A model generated the notes under the pieces. That model saw only the letters and a list, made by a program, of their open reading frames with translations, did not search any database and was not told the DNA's origin. Below are positions 34,993-45,670 of a stretch of DNA of 64,000 bases, piece by piece (within the stretch, counting starts at the first letter, position 1; each line of letters starts with the position of its first letter). Origin of the DNA: DATFVJ01 sp963851085 (GTDB lineage Bacteria; Actinomycetota; Actinomycetes; Streptosporangiales; Streptosporangiaceae); assembly GCA_963851085.1 (NCBI GenBank), contig CAWKNX010000005.1, forward strand, positions 325,494-389,493, given 5' to 3'. The translations under genes were made by a program, and so were the position numbers.

Positions 34993-36532
34993 CCACCACA
35001 CCCCCCGACTCATTCATCACCGAGCGTCGCGGCCTAGTCACCTTCGACTCGCTGGACCCGGCGACCGGCGAGGTCGTCGGCAGCTACCCCGTGCACGACG
35101 CCGCGGCGGTCAACGCCGCGGTGGCGCGGGCCCGGGCCGCGGCCGGCTTCTGGTCGCCGCTGACCTTCGCCGAACGCGGCCGGCGGCTGGCCACCTGGGC
35201 GGGCGTGCTCACCCGCCGTATCGGCCAGCTGGCCGAGCTGGTCCACGCCGAGAACGGCAAGCCGCATTCGGACGCGCAACTGGAGATCGTGCTCGCGATC
35301 GAGCACATCGCGTGGGCGGCCAAGCACGCCGGCAAGGTGCTCGGCCCCCGGAAGACCTCCCCCGGCCTGCTGATGCGCAACCACGCCGCCACGGTCGAAT
35401 ACCAGCCCCTCGGTGTCGTCGGCGTGATCGGGCCATGGAACTACCCGGTGTTCACCCCGGTCGGTTCCATCGCCTACGCCCTGGCCGCCGGCAACGCGGT
35501 GGTCTACAAGCCCAGTGAGCACACTCCCGGCGTCGGCGCCTGGCTGGCCGGCGCGTTCGCGCAGGTGGTCCCCGAAGCGCCGGTGCTGCAGCTGGTCACC
35601 GGATTCGGCGCGACCGGCGACGCCCTGTGCCGGGCCGGCGTGGACAAGATCGCCTTCACCGGCTCGGCGGCCACCGCCAAGAAGGTGATGCACGCCTGCG
35701 CCGACGGGCTGGTCCCCCTCGTCATCGAAGGCGGCGGCAAGGACGCGCTGCTCGTCGACGCCGACGCCGACATCGGCGCCGCCGCCGACGCCGCGGTCTG
35801 GGGTGGCATGTCCAACGCCGGGCAAACCTGCGTCGGGGTCGAGCGGGTCTACGTCCACCAGCAGGTCTACGACGCGTTCGTCGCCGAGGTCACCGCCCGG
35901 GTCCAGGACCTGCGGGCCGGGCCCGATCAGAAGATCGGCCCGATGACGATGCCGGCCCAGGCGGGCGTGATCCGCGCGGCACATCGCCGACGCACTGGCC
36001 CGTGGCGGCACAGCCCTCGCCGGCGGCCTGGACGCGGTGGGCGAGCGTTACGTGCAGCCGACCGTGCTGGCTGGACGTGCCCGAGGACTCCGTCGCGGTG
36101 ACCGAGGAGACCTTCGGCCCCACGCTGACCATCGCGAAGGTGCCCGACATGGACGAGGCCGTGCGCCGCGCCAACGCCTCGACCTACGGCCTGGGCGCCA
36201 CCGTGTTCTCCCGCGCCCACGGCGCACAGCTGGCCCGCCGGATCCGCGCCGGAATGGTCTCGGTCAACTCGGTCATCTCCTTCGCCGCCATCCCATCGCT
36301 GCCCTGGGGAGGGGTCGGGCAATCCGGTTTCGGGCGAATCCACGGCCCCGACGGGCTGCGCGAATTCACCGCCGCCAAGGCCATCGCCCGGCAGCGCTTC
36401 ACCGCGCCGCTCCGGTTGACCACCTTCGCCCGCTCCGCCCGCGCGGACAAGGCGATCGCCACCCTGACCACCCTGCGGCACGGCCGCGCCACCATCCCAG
36501 TGTGCGGATCATCGGCGGGGCCTCCTGGGTGA
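34989..36532 (+). pseudogene. Aldehyde dehydrogenase, module copy 1, two frameshifts
   Basis: Nearly identical in DNA to the intact gene at 57848-59380. NAD-binding KIAFTGSAATAKKV, Glu region VIEGGGKDALLVDADADI, catalytic Cys in SNAGQTCVGVERV, and the C-terminal FAAIPSLPWGGVGQSGFGR. Two extra bases break it: near 35975 (ATCCGCGCGGCAC versus ATCCGCCGGCAC) and near 36070 (CTGGCTGGACGTG versus CTGGTCGACGTG). The C-terminus also diverges after LRHGRA. It would oxidise the aldehyde produced by the GMC enzyme. Confidence 0.9.
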
Positions 36533-36558
36533 GCCGGGACGGGTCGCGGTTGTTGATT

Positions 36559-36999
36559 TCATAGCGGTCTCCTGTTGATCTGGAGTCGGGTGAGGATCTC
36601 GTCAAGCCGGGCGAGGTCATCGGAGTCCAGGTTGGTCAGTGCTGGCGGTGGCTCGTTGAGGATCGCCTGGCCGCGTCGGGCCGCGTCGCGTCCGGCGTCG
36701 GTGAGGTGCACGAGCTTGCGGCGATTGTCGTCGGGGTGGGGGGTGCGATGGACCAGGCCTCGCGCTTCGAGCTTGTCGACGCCGACGGTCGCGGCTGGTG
36801 GGTCGACATCGACGGCGCGTGCGATCTCTCGCAGGGTCATCGGACCGTCGGCGAGCTTGATCAGCAGCTCGACCTTGGCGGGTCCGAGATCGAGGGCGGC
36901 GTGGAGGGTACGCCGGCGGTCCTGTCCGGTGACGAACTCATGCAGGGCGGCCCACACCCGGGATGCGGTGTCCGGCGGCGTGGCCGATCGGGTGGTCAT
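36559..36999 (-). CDS. MarR family repressor
   Basis: 146 residues, ATG 36999. The winged helix is clear: LGPAKVELLIKLADGPMTLR, then VDVDPPAATVGVDKLEARGL and the wing VHRTPHPDDNRRKLVHLTDA. By family it represses an efflux gene and is released by small hydrophobic ligands. It overlaps the upstream DHA2 pump gene on the same strand (ATGA at 36996-36999), and a MarR-type palindrome lies just before the pump start, so it probably autoregulates the two-gene operon. It is the second gene of that operon. Confidence 0.9.
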   Translation of the reverse strand: MTTRSATPPDTASRVWAALHEFVTGQDRRRTLHAALDLGPAKVELLIKLADGPMTLREIARAVDVDPPAATVGVDKLEARGLVHRTPHPDDNRRKLVHLTDAGRDAARRGQAILNEPPPALTNLDSDDLARLDEILTRLQINRRPL

Positions 37000-38450
37000 C
37001 GGGCTCCTTCCGGGGCGGGACTCATGTCAGCGGCCAGGCGGGCGCCGTTTCGCTCGGCGGTCGCCAGCGCCCAGCGTCCGGTCGAGACCATGCCGAGCAC
37101 GATGACCATGACTCCACAGCCGGCGACCACCGCCCACGCCGTGTGGCTGGCGTGCACGAAGCCGGCCGTGCTGGTGGCGATGATCGCACCGGTGACCGCG
37201 ACCCCGAGGGCCGCGCCGGTCTGGCGACAGGTGGAGGCGATCGCTCCCGCGACACCGGCTTGGTCTCGGGGCATGCCCGAGAGTGCGGTGTTGGTAGTCG
37301 GGGCGCTGTTCAGTCCCGCCCCTGCACCGTAGACGAGGTAGGCGACGATCAGATACCACACAGCGGTGTGGGCGCTAAGGCCGATCAGCAGGATCGCGCC
37401 CACGGCGATCAGCCCGCCGGACACGATCAGAGCGAGCCTCGGCCCACGGCTGGCCACCAACCGCCCTGAGACGGTGGAGAACACGCCGAGCATCACGGCC
37501 ATCGGGATCGTGAGCACTCCGGCGTGCAGCGCGCTGTAGCCGCGAACGTCCTGCAGATACAGCGTGTTGAGGAACAGAAAGCCGCCTAGCGTCGCCAACG
37601 CGACCACCGAGATCAGCATCGCGCCCGAGAACGGCGCGCTGCGGAAATACCGCATGTCGACCAGCGGCTCGCGCCGCCGGGACTCGAGCACGGCCAGCGC
37701 GATCGCCGCGAGTACGGCAACCGCGAACAGCGCGACGATCGGCGCCGAGCCCCACCCGCTGCGTGGCCCCTCGATGATCCCGGCTGTCAGGCAGCCCAGC
37801 AGCGCGATCACCAGCAGCTGGCCGGGAAGGTCAAGCCGCCGGGGCTGCTCAGCCCGCGACTCGGGCACGAACCGTTGCGTGAGCGCGATCGCGATCAGGC
37901 CGACGGGAACGTTGATCCAGAAGATCGAACGCCACCCGATCCCGCTGACCAGCAGGCCCCCGAGCACCGGGCCGCTGGCGAGGCTGAGTCCGGCCACCGA
38001 TCCCCACAGGCCGATCGCCTTCGCGCGCCCGGCGCGGTCGGTGAACGTGTTGACGATGATCGCCATCGCCACCGGGTTGAGCATCGAGCCGCCGACGGCC
38101 TGCAGTCCGCGAAAGGCGATCAGCCACCCGATCGACGGAGCCAGGCTGCACAGCAACGACCCCAGCGAGAACGCTCCCAGCCCGATCTGAAAGACCCGGC
38201 GGCGGCCGAAGCGGTCCGCGAGCGAGCCCGACAGCATGAGCAGGCACGCAATAACGAGGGTGTACGCGTCGATCGTCCACTGCAGACCGCTCACCGACGC
38301 GTGCAGTGCCCGCTGGATCGACGGCAAGGCGACATTGACGATCGTCACGTCAAGGCCCGCCATGAACACGCTCAGACAACACGTAGCCAGCACCACGGAA
38401 CGGCGCCGCGCGTCACGATCAGTACGAGACGGGGAGCTAACCGTTGCCAT
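36996..38450 (-). CDS. MFS drug exporter, DHA2 type, 14 TM
   Basis: 484 residues from ATG 38450 (GTG 38456 also possible). LATCCLSVFMAGLDVTIVNV in helix 1, motif A LMLSGSLADRFGRRRVFQ, GIGWRSIFWINVPVGLIAIA in helix 5-6, and about 14 hydrophobic helices. A proton-coupled multidrug exporter by family. No ribosome-binding site precedes either start. The palindrome TGTTGT-AGC-ACAACA ends one base before GTG 38456, so the mRNA may be leaderless or the palindrome may overlap the initiation region. The MarR gene follows with a 4-base overlap. Confidence 0.92.
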   Translation of the reverse strand: MATVSSPSRTDRDARRRSVVLATCCLSVFMAGLDVTIVNVALPSIQRALHASVSGLQWTIDAYTLVIACLLMLSGSLADRFGRRRVFQIGLGAFSLGSLLCSLAPSIGWLIAFRGLQAVGGSMLNPVAMAIIVNTFTDRAGRAKAIGLWGSVAGLSLASGPVLGGLLVSGIGWRSIFWINVPVGLIAIALTQRFVPESRAEQPRRLDLPGQLLVIALLGCLTAGIIEGPRSGWGSAPIVALFAVAVLAAIALAVLESRRREPLVDMRYFRSAPFSGAMLISVVALATLGGFLFLNTLYLQDVRGYSALHAGVLTIPMAVMLGVFSTVSGRLVASRGPRLALIVSGGLIAVGAILLIGLSAHTAVWYLIVAYLVYGAGAGLNSAPTTNTALSGMPRDQAGVAGAIASTCRQTGAALGVAVTGAIIATSTAGFVHASHTAWAVVAGCGVMVIVLGMVSTGRWALATAERNGARLAADMSPAPEGAR

Positions 38451-38456
38451 AAACAC

Positions 38457-38471
38457 TGTTGTAGCACAACA
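38457..38471. promoter_or_regulatory. MarR-type operator palindrome
   Basis: Perfect inverted repeat TGTTGT-AGC-ACAACA directly before the DHA2 pump start codon, in locally AT-richer DNA. The size and TTGT/ACAA half-sites fit MarR-family operators. The MarR gene is in the operon it would control. Confidence 0.65.
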
Positions 38472-38881
38472 ATCAAATTACGGGGAGCCGCCGTGCGCCG
38501 CAGGCATGCATGCGAGCGTCGTAATCTCAAGGAAGGCATCCAGTGGCGGGCGCGGATCAGCACTGCTGCAAGGGGAACCTGCCGGATCCGGCCGGGACGG
38601 TGCTGAACGTCCCCGAGACGCGGCAGGACGCGGCGGCCACGCTGTCCAGCCCTGCCTGCTGCCTGGCCGAGGCGATGATCGGTCCCGGGATCCTGCCCGG
38701 CATCCAGGCAGGCGCGGACTTGAGATGGTCGTTCAGACGGCGGTCACGTCACCCGCAGGATGCACCACCTCGGCGGTCGATGAACCGGAGGAGCACCAGT
38801 TCATGGCGGTATGCCGTGCTGCCATCGAGGCTGCCCGCGAGCTGGGCGGGCAAGAGCAGCCGGGGATTGGCGGGCGGTGCG
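38472..38881. other. No confident gene
   Basis: About 410 bases. One frame contains SAVDEPEEHQFMAVCRAAIE, which looks protein-like but has no start signal or family I recognise. Probably the promoter region of the AcuC-like gene plus decayed sequence. Confidence 0.4.
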
Positions 38882-39799
38882 GTGGGTGACACGCTTGAGG
38901 TGGTCTGGGGCGATGCGCTCGCGGCGTATGACTTCGGGCCCGGGCATCCGCTCGCCCGGTCCGCATCGAGCTGACGATGGCACTTGCCCGCGGGCTCGGC
39001 GTGTTTGATGCCCCGGGGGTGTCGGTGGCCGTCCCCGAGCTGGCCAGCCGCGCTGCCCGACCCGGTGTTCGGCCTCGGCACCATCGACAACCCCGTCTTC
39101 GCCGGGATGCACGACGCGTCCGCGCTGGTGGCCGGCGCCAGTGTTGCCGCGGCGCGCACGGTCTGGGGTGGCGTGACCGGGCATGCCGCTAACTTGGCGG
39201 GTGGCCTGCATCATGCGATGCCCGCTGCGGCCAGCGGGTTTTGCGTGTACAACGATCCGGTGATCGCGATCAAGTGGCTGCTCGGACACGGCGCCGAACG
39301 GGTCGCCTACGTCGACTTGGACGTGCACCACGCCGATGGCGTGCTGGCGGCTTTCTACAGCGATCCTCGGGTGCTGACGATTAGCCTGCACGAGCATCCG
39401 CGCACGCTGTTCCCTGGCACCGGCTTGCCGGCCGAGACCGGGTCGGGTGCGGGCGTGGGTTACGCCGTCAACGTCGCGCTGCCGGCTGGCACGGGTGACG
39501 CGGGTCGGCTGCGGGCGTTCCATGCGATCGTCCCGCCGCTGCTGCGGGAGTTCCGGCCGCAGGTGCTGGTCAGCCAGCACGGCTGCGACAGCCACCGGCT
39601 CGACCCGCTCGCCCATCTCGGTCTGAGCATAGATGCGCTGCGGGTCGCCGCTGCCGCTGTGCACCGGCTGGCACACGAGACCGCGGGCGGCCGCAGCCCG
39701 CAGGCGACCTGCTCCAGATGGCGGCGCATCGGGGGCTGTGATCCCGAGGATCGCCTCAGCCAGCTTGCTCGCAGTCGGCCGTGGGATCATGGAGGCTGA
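38882..39799 (+). pseudogene. AcuC-like histone-deacetylase-fold protein, frameshifted
   Basis: GTG 38882 starts VGDTLEVVWGDALAAYDFGP, then GHPLA. At about 38955 the frame moves (PVRIELTMALARGLGVFDAP), and at about 39060 it moves again into the main frame, which carries the family core: GGLHHAMPAAASGFCVYNDP, the zinc-binding VAYVDLDVHHADGVLAAFY, LTISLHEHPRTLFPGTGLP and QVLVSQHGCDSH. After about 39690 the usual C-terminal GGGGY segment is unrecognisable. AcuC enzymes deacylate acetyl-CoA synthetase-like proteins, and a Pat-like acyltransferase gene follows here, so a protein-acylation control pair existed. Confidence 0.8.
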
Positions 39800-40008
39800 G
39801 CCGTTTCGCTTGCTGCGCCTTGTACCGGACGCGCGCGGGCGCCGATCATGGGTCGATGAGCTACCCAACGACGGTCTCGTCCTGCCAGCAGGCGTGTGCG
39901 CGGCAACGCTGGGAGGTTCCCGGCCGCTGCAACATCGCAGCCGGCGTGTGCGCCTCGCCGGTGCATCACCGGTCAGGTGCGGGCGGTCGACGGCGGCCGG
40001 GAGCTGTG

Positions 40009-42662
40009 ATGCCCGGTCCGGGCGGCGAGTCCGGGCGGCTGGTTCGGGACGTGCTGCTGCGCGATGGGTCGACGTTGCGCTTGCAGGCCGCGGCGCCGGG
40101 GGACTTCGGCGACATCAAGGAGTTCTTCGACGGCCTGTCGCCGCAGAGCCGTTACCTGCGCTTCCACAGCTATGGGCGGGCCGACGTCGCCGCGCGGGCA
40201 GCCGCTGAGGCTGGTGGCGTTGACCGGGTCGCGCTGATCGCCCGGCACGGCGGCTCGGTGGTGGCGGTCGCCGGCTTTGACGGGCTGCGTGAGCCGCGGC
40301 GCCGCCGAGGTCGCGTTTGCGGTGGCCGACGATTGGCAGGGCCGCGGCGCCGGGACGCGGATGCTCGAGCAGCTCGCGGAAATCGCGGCGGGGCGTGGGA
40401 TCAACCGGTTCGATGCGGAGGTCATGGTCGGCAACCAGGCGATGCTGGGGGTGTTCGAGGGCGCCGGCTTCGGCGTGCGGCGCCGGGGTTCGTTTGGTGA
40501 GCTGACGGTCTCGCTTGATATCACGCCGACGGAGGCGGTGCGGGAGCGGATCGGCGAACGCGACCATCTCGCCGCGGTCGCCGCGTTGCGGCCGATCCTC
40601 GCGCCCTCGTCGGTAGCGGTTGCGGGCGCCGCGGCGGCGCCGGGCAACCTGGGACGCACGGTCGCTGGCGAACATCGTCGCCGGCGGCTTTCAGGGCGTG
40701 GTGACACCGGTCAGCCGCTCGGGGGGTGTGGTGTGCTCGATGCGGGCCGCTCGCAGCCTCGCCGAGCTGGACGTCACCCCGGAGCTCGTGATCATCTGCG
40801 CCGCAGGCGACGAGCTGCTCGAGTTCGCCGCCGAGGCGGCCTCGGCCGGCGCAAAGGCGCTGGTGTTGCTCCCGGCCGGTCCGGAGGACAACGGCGTGGC
40901 GTCCCCGGGGCGAGAGGAACGGCTGCTGAAGGTCGTAAGGGGCGCAGGCTTGCGGATGGTCGGGCCGAGCTCGCTGGGAGTGGTCAACACCGCCGCCGAC
41001 GTCAGCCTGAACGCCACGTTCAGCGGCGCGAGCGTGCAGGCCGGCGGTCTGGCGATCGGCTCGCAGGCGGCCGCGCTCGGGATCGAGCTGCTCGGGCATG
41101 CGGAGGCCCGGCAGCTCGGGGTCTCGATGCTGGTCTCGCTGGGCAGCCCCGCCGACGTCTCGACCAACGATCTGCTCGAGTGGTGCGAGGACGACGACCG
41201 GACGGCGGTGGTGATGCTGTATGTGGAGACGTTCGGCGATCCTGAGCACTTCACCCGGATCGCACGGCGCGTGTCGCGCAAGAAGCCGATCCTCGTTGTC
41301 AAGGGGCGTCGCAGCGCCGAGCGGGCGCGCGGCGAAGCGCGTTCCCACACGGCTGCGGCGCTGCACGGGGATGCGGTCGCTGACGCGCTCATGCATCACG
41401 CCGGGCTTTTGCGGTTCCACAGCGGCGAGGCGATGTTCGACGCCGCCCAGCTGTTCGAGAGCCAGCCGCTGCCAAGCGGACGGCGAATCGGGATCGTGAG
41501 CAACTCCGCCGGTGTGGCCACGCTCGCCGCCGACGCCTGCGCGACGCGCGGGCTGGAGCTGACAGAGGCGAGCGGCACGCAGTACCCCCGGATCCTGGGG
41601 ATCGGCGCCGGGCCGGGCGAATACGCCGCGAGCATCCGCGAGCTGCTCGCCGACACCGGCATCGATGCGCTGATGGTCTTCTACGTCGACCATCACGACG
41701 GTGACCCAGAGACCGTTCTGGATGCGATCTCCGCGGTCTCAAAGGGCCAGCCCAAGCCGGTTGTGGCATCTGTCGTGCGCTCGGACGGCCAGCTGCCCGC
41801 GAGGAACGGCCCGGGCGTGCCGAACTTCCTGTTCCCGGAGTCGTGTGCCGCCGTGCTCGCGCGCGCCGCCGAACGCCGCGCCTGGCTGTCGCGCCCGCTC
41901 GGCCAGGCCCCGCACTACTCCGGCCTGAACGGGACAGCGGCGCGGGCGCTGATCTCCTCACTGCTCGATCGCGATCCCGCAGGCGGCTGGCTTTCGCTCA
42001 GCGACGCAGAGGCTCTGCTGGCCACCCACGGAATCCCGGTTGCCGCCGCTGATCGCTGCCGCGATCTGGAGGGCGCGATCGCGGTGGCGCGGGAAATCGG
42101 CGGCCCGGTGGCGCTGAAGGCGGATTTTGCGGCTCCCGCGCATGCGGGCGACATCGACGCCGTCCTGCTCGGGCTGGAAGGCGAGTCGGCGGTGCGATCC
42201 GGTTGGCGCGAGCTTGAACAACGGGTGCGGGCGGCCGGACGGGAATGGACGGGGGCGATCATCCAGCACCTCGTGGCGCCCGGCGCCGATGTGCTGGTGG
42301 GCGCCTTCAGCGATCCCGATCTGGGCTCCGTGATCGCGGCCGGCCTCGGCGGCCGCCAAGCCGGCCTCGCCGAAACGGTAGCGTTCCGCGTGCCACCGGC
42401 AACCGACGTCGAGGCCGACGAGCTGATCGACTCCTCCGGTGGCGTCGCCACTCAGCTGGACGGGTTCCGGGGCGCCGCTGCGCTCGATCGTGAGGCGCTA
42501 CGCGAGCTGATCCTGCGCTTCGCCCTGCTTCTCGGGGAGGTCCCCGAGGTGGTCGAGGCCGACCTCAACCCTGTCCGGTGCACCACGAACGGCTGCGTCG
42601 TGCTCGACATGCGACTGCGAATCGAGCGCCGGCGCCCCGTCGAGCGCGTCCAGACGTGGTGA
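40009..42662 (+). pseudogene. Pat-like GNAT plus ADP-forming acyl-CoA synthetase fusion, two frameshifts
   Basis: ATG 40009. Domain order as in actinomycete Pat-type acetyltransferases: a GNAT domain first (RDVLLRDGSTLRLQAAAPGD; ADDWQGRGAGTRMLEQLAEI with the acyl-CoA loop), then CoA-binding, CoA-ligase and ATP-grasp synthetase domains (GLRMVGPSSLGVVNT, VMLYVETFGDPEHFTRIARR, GIVSNSAGVATLAADACA, LLATHGIPVAAADRC, VVEADLNPVRC). Frame changes occur near 40290, inside GNAT, and near 40635, between GNAT and the CoA-binding domain. The 3' 2.0 kb is one intact frame. By family it acetylates target lysines. It is paired with the AcuC-like gene. Confidence 0.85.
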
Positions 42663-42912
42663 CGGCGCCACCGAAACGACCGGACGGCCTGCCGATCCGG
42701 GGCACGGTCTGCAGGCCGGGTGCGCTAGCTCAGCTGATGCCCGGCCGCAGTCGGGCGCATACCACTCGCCGCCGGACCGAGAATCTTTACGGACGAGGTC
42801 TGCGCCGGGCGCGCTATCCCCGATGTAGGCGCAGAGCGGGCGGCCTGTGGGGGTGCCAGAAGTCTGCCTGGCCTGTGAGCTGCAGCGATGGGCAGGATCA
42901 GCCGTAGGCAGC

Positions 42913-43140
42913 GTGATCAGCCGTGTAACAGTCATCGTCTGCGAATCGATGTTCGGGAGCACCAAGAAGGTGGCGGAGGCCATCGCCGAGGGGCTGGCCG
43001 ATTGCGCAGAGGTCTCGGTGGTGCCGGTCACTTCGGCCGATGCGCACATCCTCGACGGCGCGGATCTTGTGGTGGTGGGCGGTCCCACCCACACCCACGG
43101 GATGTCCAGGCCGAGTACCCGGAAGATGGCCGGGAAGCGG
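42913..43140 (+). pseudogene. Flavodoxin domain fragment
   Basis: GTG 42913 begins VISRVTVIVCESMFGSTKKV, then AEAIAEGLADCAEVSVVPVT and DGADLVVVGGPTHTHGMSRP. The first loop (SMFGST) and GGPTHTHGM are the FMN phosphate and isoalloxazine loops of flavodoxins. After about 43140 (RKMAGKRARKPG) no flavodoxin sequence follows, so roughly half the domain is missing or scrambled. No function is expected. Confidence 0.7.
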
Positions 43141-44049
43141 GCGAGGAAGCCGGGGAGCGAGGTCCACCATGCTGGGCCTGCAACCAGGGTCGTTGGCCCT
43201 TGTGGCCGCGAAGACCATCAAGATGCAGATCATCTCATCGGAGTGGACAACGCTCACATCGCGCTTGGAGCAAAGGCCACACCGATCGGCGGGGATGTGC
43301 GCTACCGACCTGCAGCTGTAACCACGCCGTGTGACCATGTCTAGGACTTGTGCCCGGACTCCGGCCAACCCGCGCTCCAACGAGACGATGGTGCCGCCAG
43401 CAATAGTGGGTGATGAAGCACGAAAGACCCACTGAGATGGGCTCTGTGATCATTTTCCAGGCGCACACCAGGAATGGCACGTGCGGGCGTTTGCGGAATT
43501 AACGGCCAAGGATCGCCAGGTGCACCGGGCATGCTGCATTATAATACTTCAAGGTCAGCTTTCCTTGGGAATACGCCCACGAGCACGTACAGGAATTAGG
43601 TACGCGATCGGAAGTAATGACCTCGGCAGGCACGCCGCTACGCCGCTCGGCGCGACCTGGCTGGTACGGTAGCGGCTCTCCGACGAGGGCAAGAACAGGC
43701 CCCTCGGTCTTGACTTCCTGGACAGCTCCGTCGGCTAGCGCCAGCCACTCCCGTGGCCTGGCACCTGATGAGGACTGGGCTGGTACGTGTCGTTTGACGC
43801 GCACCCTGGCTCCGGGGATTTTGTCACTCGCCCGGCTGTCCATGTCATTCAGAATATCCGCCGAGCGGGAGGGGGATTCTCGTGGCCTGTGGCCAGTGGT
43901 TCCTGATGCCTGGTAGTCCAGGCTCTCCAGCGTGACGATCCGCAGCCTTCAGTGCTTGCGACTAATGATCATCATGGTGAGCCCGACGGCGAGGCCGACT
44001 GTGCAAGGCGGCTATGCCCAGTCTGTCACGCACCTGGCGGACATGAACC
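43141..44049. other. About 900 bases without a confident gene
   Basis: A minus-strand frame at 43499-43843 (114 codons, MDSRASDKIPGARVRVKRHV) has no ribosome-binding site or recognisable motif. GC content drops locally around 43400-43620 (for example CATTATAATACTTCAAGG), suggesting foreign or non-coding DNA. Confidence 0.4.
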
Positions 44050-44298
44050 TTGGCGCGTATCTTTGCCGGGCCGAAGGGCGGGCGGCTGCGCCGGTCCAAC
44101 TTCCGCATCATCTGGACCAAGGCCAGAAACGCCATCGGCCTGCCGGGCCTGCACTTTCACGACCTGAGGCACACGGGAAACACGATGGCGGCAGGACAAG
44201 GCGCGAGCCTGCGCGAACTGATGGAACGGATGTCACGTGCGTTGCTCGCGGGGTTCAAATCCTGCGCTAGCTTCAGGTTCACAGGTTGCTGCTGGTGA
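44050..44298 (+). pseudogene. Remnant of a phage-type tyrosine recombinase
   Basis: Contains LRRSNFRIIWTKARNAIGLP and GLHFHDLRHTGNTMAAGQGA then SLRELMERM, i.e. box II with HDLRHTG of a different integrase family from the three others here (HDLRHTG rather than LRHAHAS). The N-terminal domain, box I and the catalytic Tyr are missing. After MERMS the frame becomes unrelated. Debris of another mobile element. Confidence 0.8.
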
Positions 44299-44663
44299 CG
44301 ATCGTCGGCTGTTGATGGCGGTTCGGGGGCATCTCGGGGGCACGCCCGTAATGCGTAGGCCAGGTCCCGCCCCGCCGTGGTCCTGGCGCGCCGCCCCTCT
44401 CCCCCCATCGGACTGACTGCTGCCGATCCATTCGCTGGAGGGAAGGTGCCAAGGGTGGCTTCACGTGTACGTTAACCAGCACCCTTCCCCCTTGCTCGTT
44501 GCCCTGCAGTCACAGCTGCCCTTGACGCCGTAGCGGAGGCGTATCACAATCCTGTGGCATCTGGTGGGAGGCCCTTGCACCTTCCGCCCGCATGCCGCCC
44601 GCCCTATCACTCCGGCGTGCAGGATCACCTTGGGACGGGCCCTTTACGGAGGTACACAGATGG
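44299..44663. other. Intergenic, no gene recognised
   Basis: About 365 bases with no convincing open frame, repeat or motif. Confidence 0.5.
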
Positions 44664-44882
44664 CTAGCCGAAGTGACCCCAGTGCGTGGCGATGATGAGA
44701 AACAGACCGCCGAGAGCGAGCGCGACGCCCGCGACGATCCTTCTCGCGGCGCTAGCCTTCAACGCCGGGATTTCGGCGGCGACGAACCAGATACCGGCGA
44801 ACAGGATAAGCAGGAACCCCACTTCGGCGATGATCACCCCAGTGTGAGGAGCGAAACCATCGGCTAGGTTCATTGGCGGCAT
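44664..44882 (-). CDS. Small membrane protein, 72 residues
   Basis: ATG 44882 (or ATG 44873). Two hydrophobic helices: VIIAEVGFLLILFAGIWFVA (residues 16-35) and RIVAGVALALGGLFLIIATH (48-67), with a short charged loop between them (EIPALKASAARR). Hairpin topology with both ends on one side is likely. No family recognised. Helix-like composition in a single intact frame supports coding, though no strong ribosome-binding site is visible and the neighbours are non-coding. Confidence 0.55.
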   Translation of the reverse strand: MPPMNLADGFAPHTGVIIAEVGFLLILFAGIWFVAAEIPALKASAARRIVAGVALALGGLFLIIATHWGHFG

Positions 44883-45246
44883 GTTTCCGCGTCGGCATAC
44901 CGCGTGTCAACACGCGGAGCCCGGGGTGTCTGCCCTACGGGTCGGCTCTCAAACCGATGGCCGGGGCAGCGAAGCCGATCGCATGCGACGCGACCGCGGG
45001 GAGCGTCCTGGCCACGGTGCCTGGGAGTTGGACCATGGAAGCGCCGAGGGCAACGGCAGCGCTAACAACGGGATGCGTGCCGGGTGAGCCTGGCTGATCT
45101 GGTCATCCGGCGGTTGGCCCGGCGTGCGGCGGGCGGGCCTCTCCAAGGCTGAGCCCGCCGCTGACGCCGGGCCAGCGGCGCCGCAGGCGCCGCCTTGATT
45201 TAGTACGGGCTAATTCGGCAGTACGCGGACATAGCGGACGGTCGTG

Positions 45247-45284
45247 TCCCACCCGATGCTTGACACGTCAAGCATCGGGTGGGA
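45247..45284. repeat. Perfect 18-bp inverted repeat
   Basis: TCCCACCCGATGCTTGAC, spacer AC, then the exact reverse complement. With only two central bases it would form a cruciform or, in RNA, an 18-bp hairpin with an unfavourably tight loop. There is no T-tract. It could be a bidirectional terminator, a protein-binding site or a recombination site. Confidence 0.7.
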
Positions 45285-45536
45285 TTAGACAGCGGGCACC
45301 ACGCGCTTGGGGTCGGCCTCTTCGTCCCGAAGACAAGTCCGTAGGCTCTAATGGTGGGCCCATCCTGGGGTTGACGTAACGACCAGCATCACCGGCGGCG
45401 GAGCCGTGACACCCGACTGAGCAGCGGGACAATGTCAGTCCCCAGCCGCCGACCAGCACCTGACCGCCAACACCCGATCGCCCGCCAGTCTCCGGGCGCC
45501 CGGCAGCAGCACAGCGCGGCAGCAACCCAGCCTAAG

Positions 45537-45599
45537 CGCAAGGGCACCCGGAGATGCTTTCTGCGGAGAGGTTTGAAAGGATCTCCGGGTGCCCTTGCG
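45537..45599. repeat. Long hairpin: 19-bp perfect arms, 25-nt loop
   Basis: CGCAAGGGCACCCGGAGAT (45537-45555) pairs exactly with 45581-45599. Within the loop, CTTTC (45557-45561) can also pair with GAAAG (45575-45579), extending the stem past one mismatch. This could be a structured RNA, a terminator or a miniature mobile-element remnant. Confidence 0.7.
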
Positions 45600-45670
45600 G
45601 GTGGAGAGGCCGACCCGGATGATGCGCGGGGGTCGCTTGTGGAGGGCCGTTGTCACCCTTGTCACCAGGT

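Noticed and set aside
42720..42765. GCTAGCTCAGCTGATG, resembling a tRNA D-arm
   Set aside because: No acceptor, anticodon or T-arm can be built around it. Probably chance.
44250..44275. GCGGGGTTCAAATCCTGC, resembling a tRNA T-arm
   Set aside because: One weak stem pair and no CCA-bearing acceptor follow. Kept only as a note in the integrase-remnant finding, not called as a tRNA scar.
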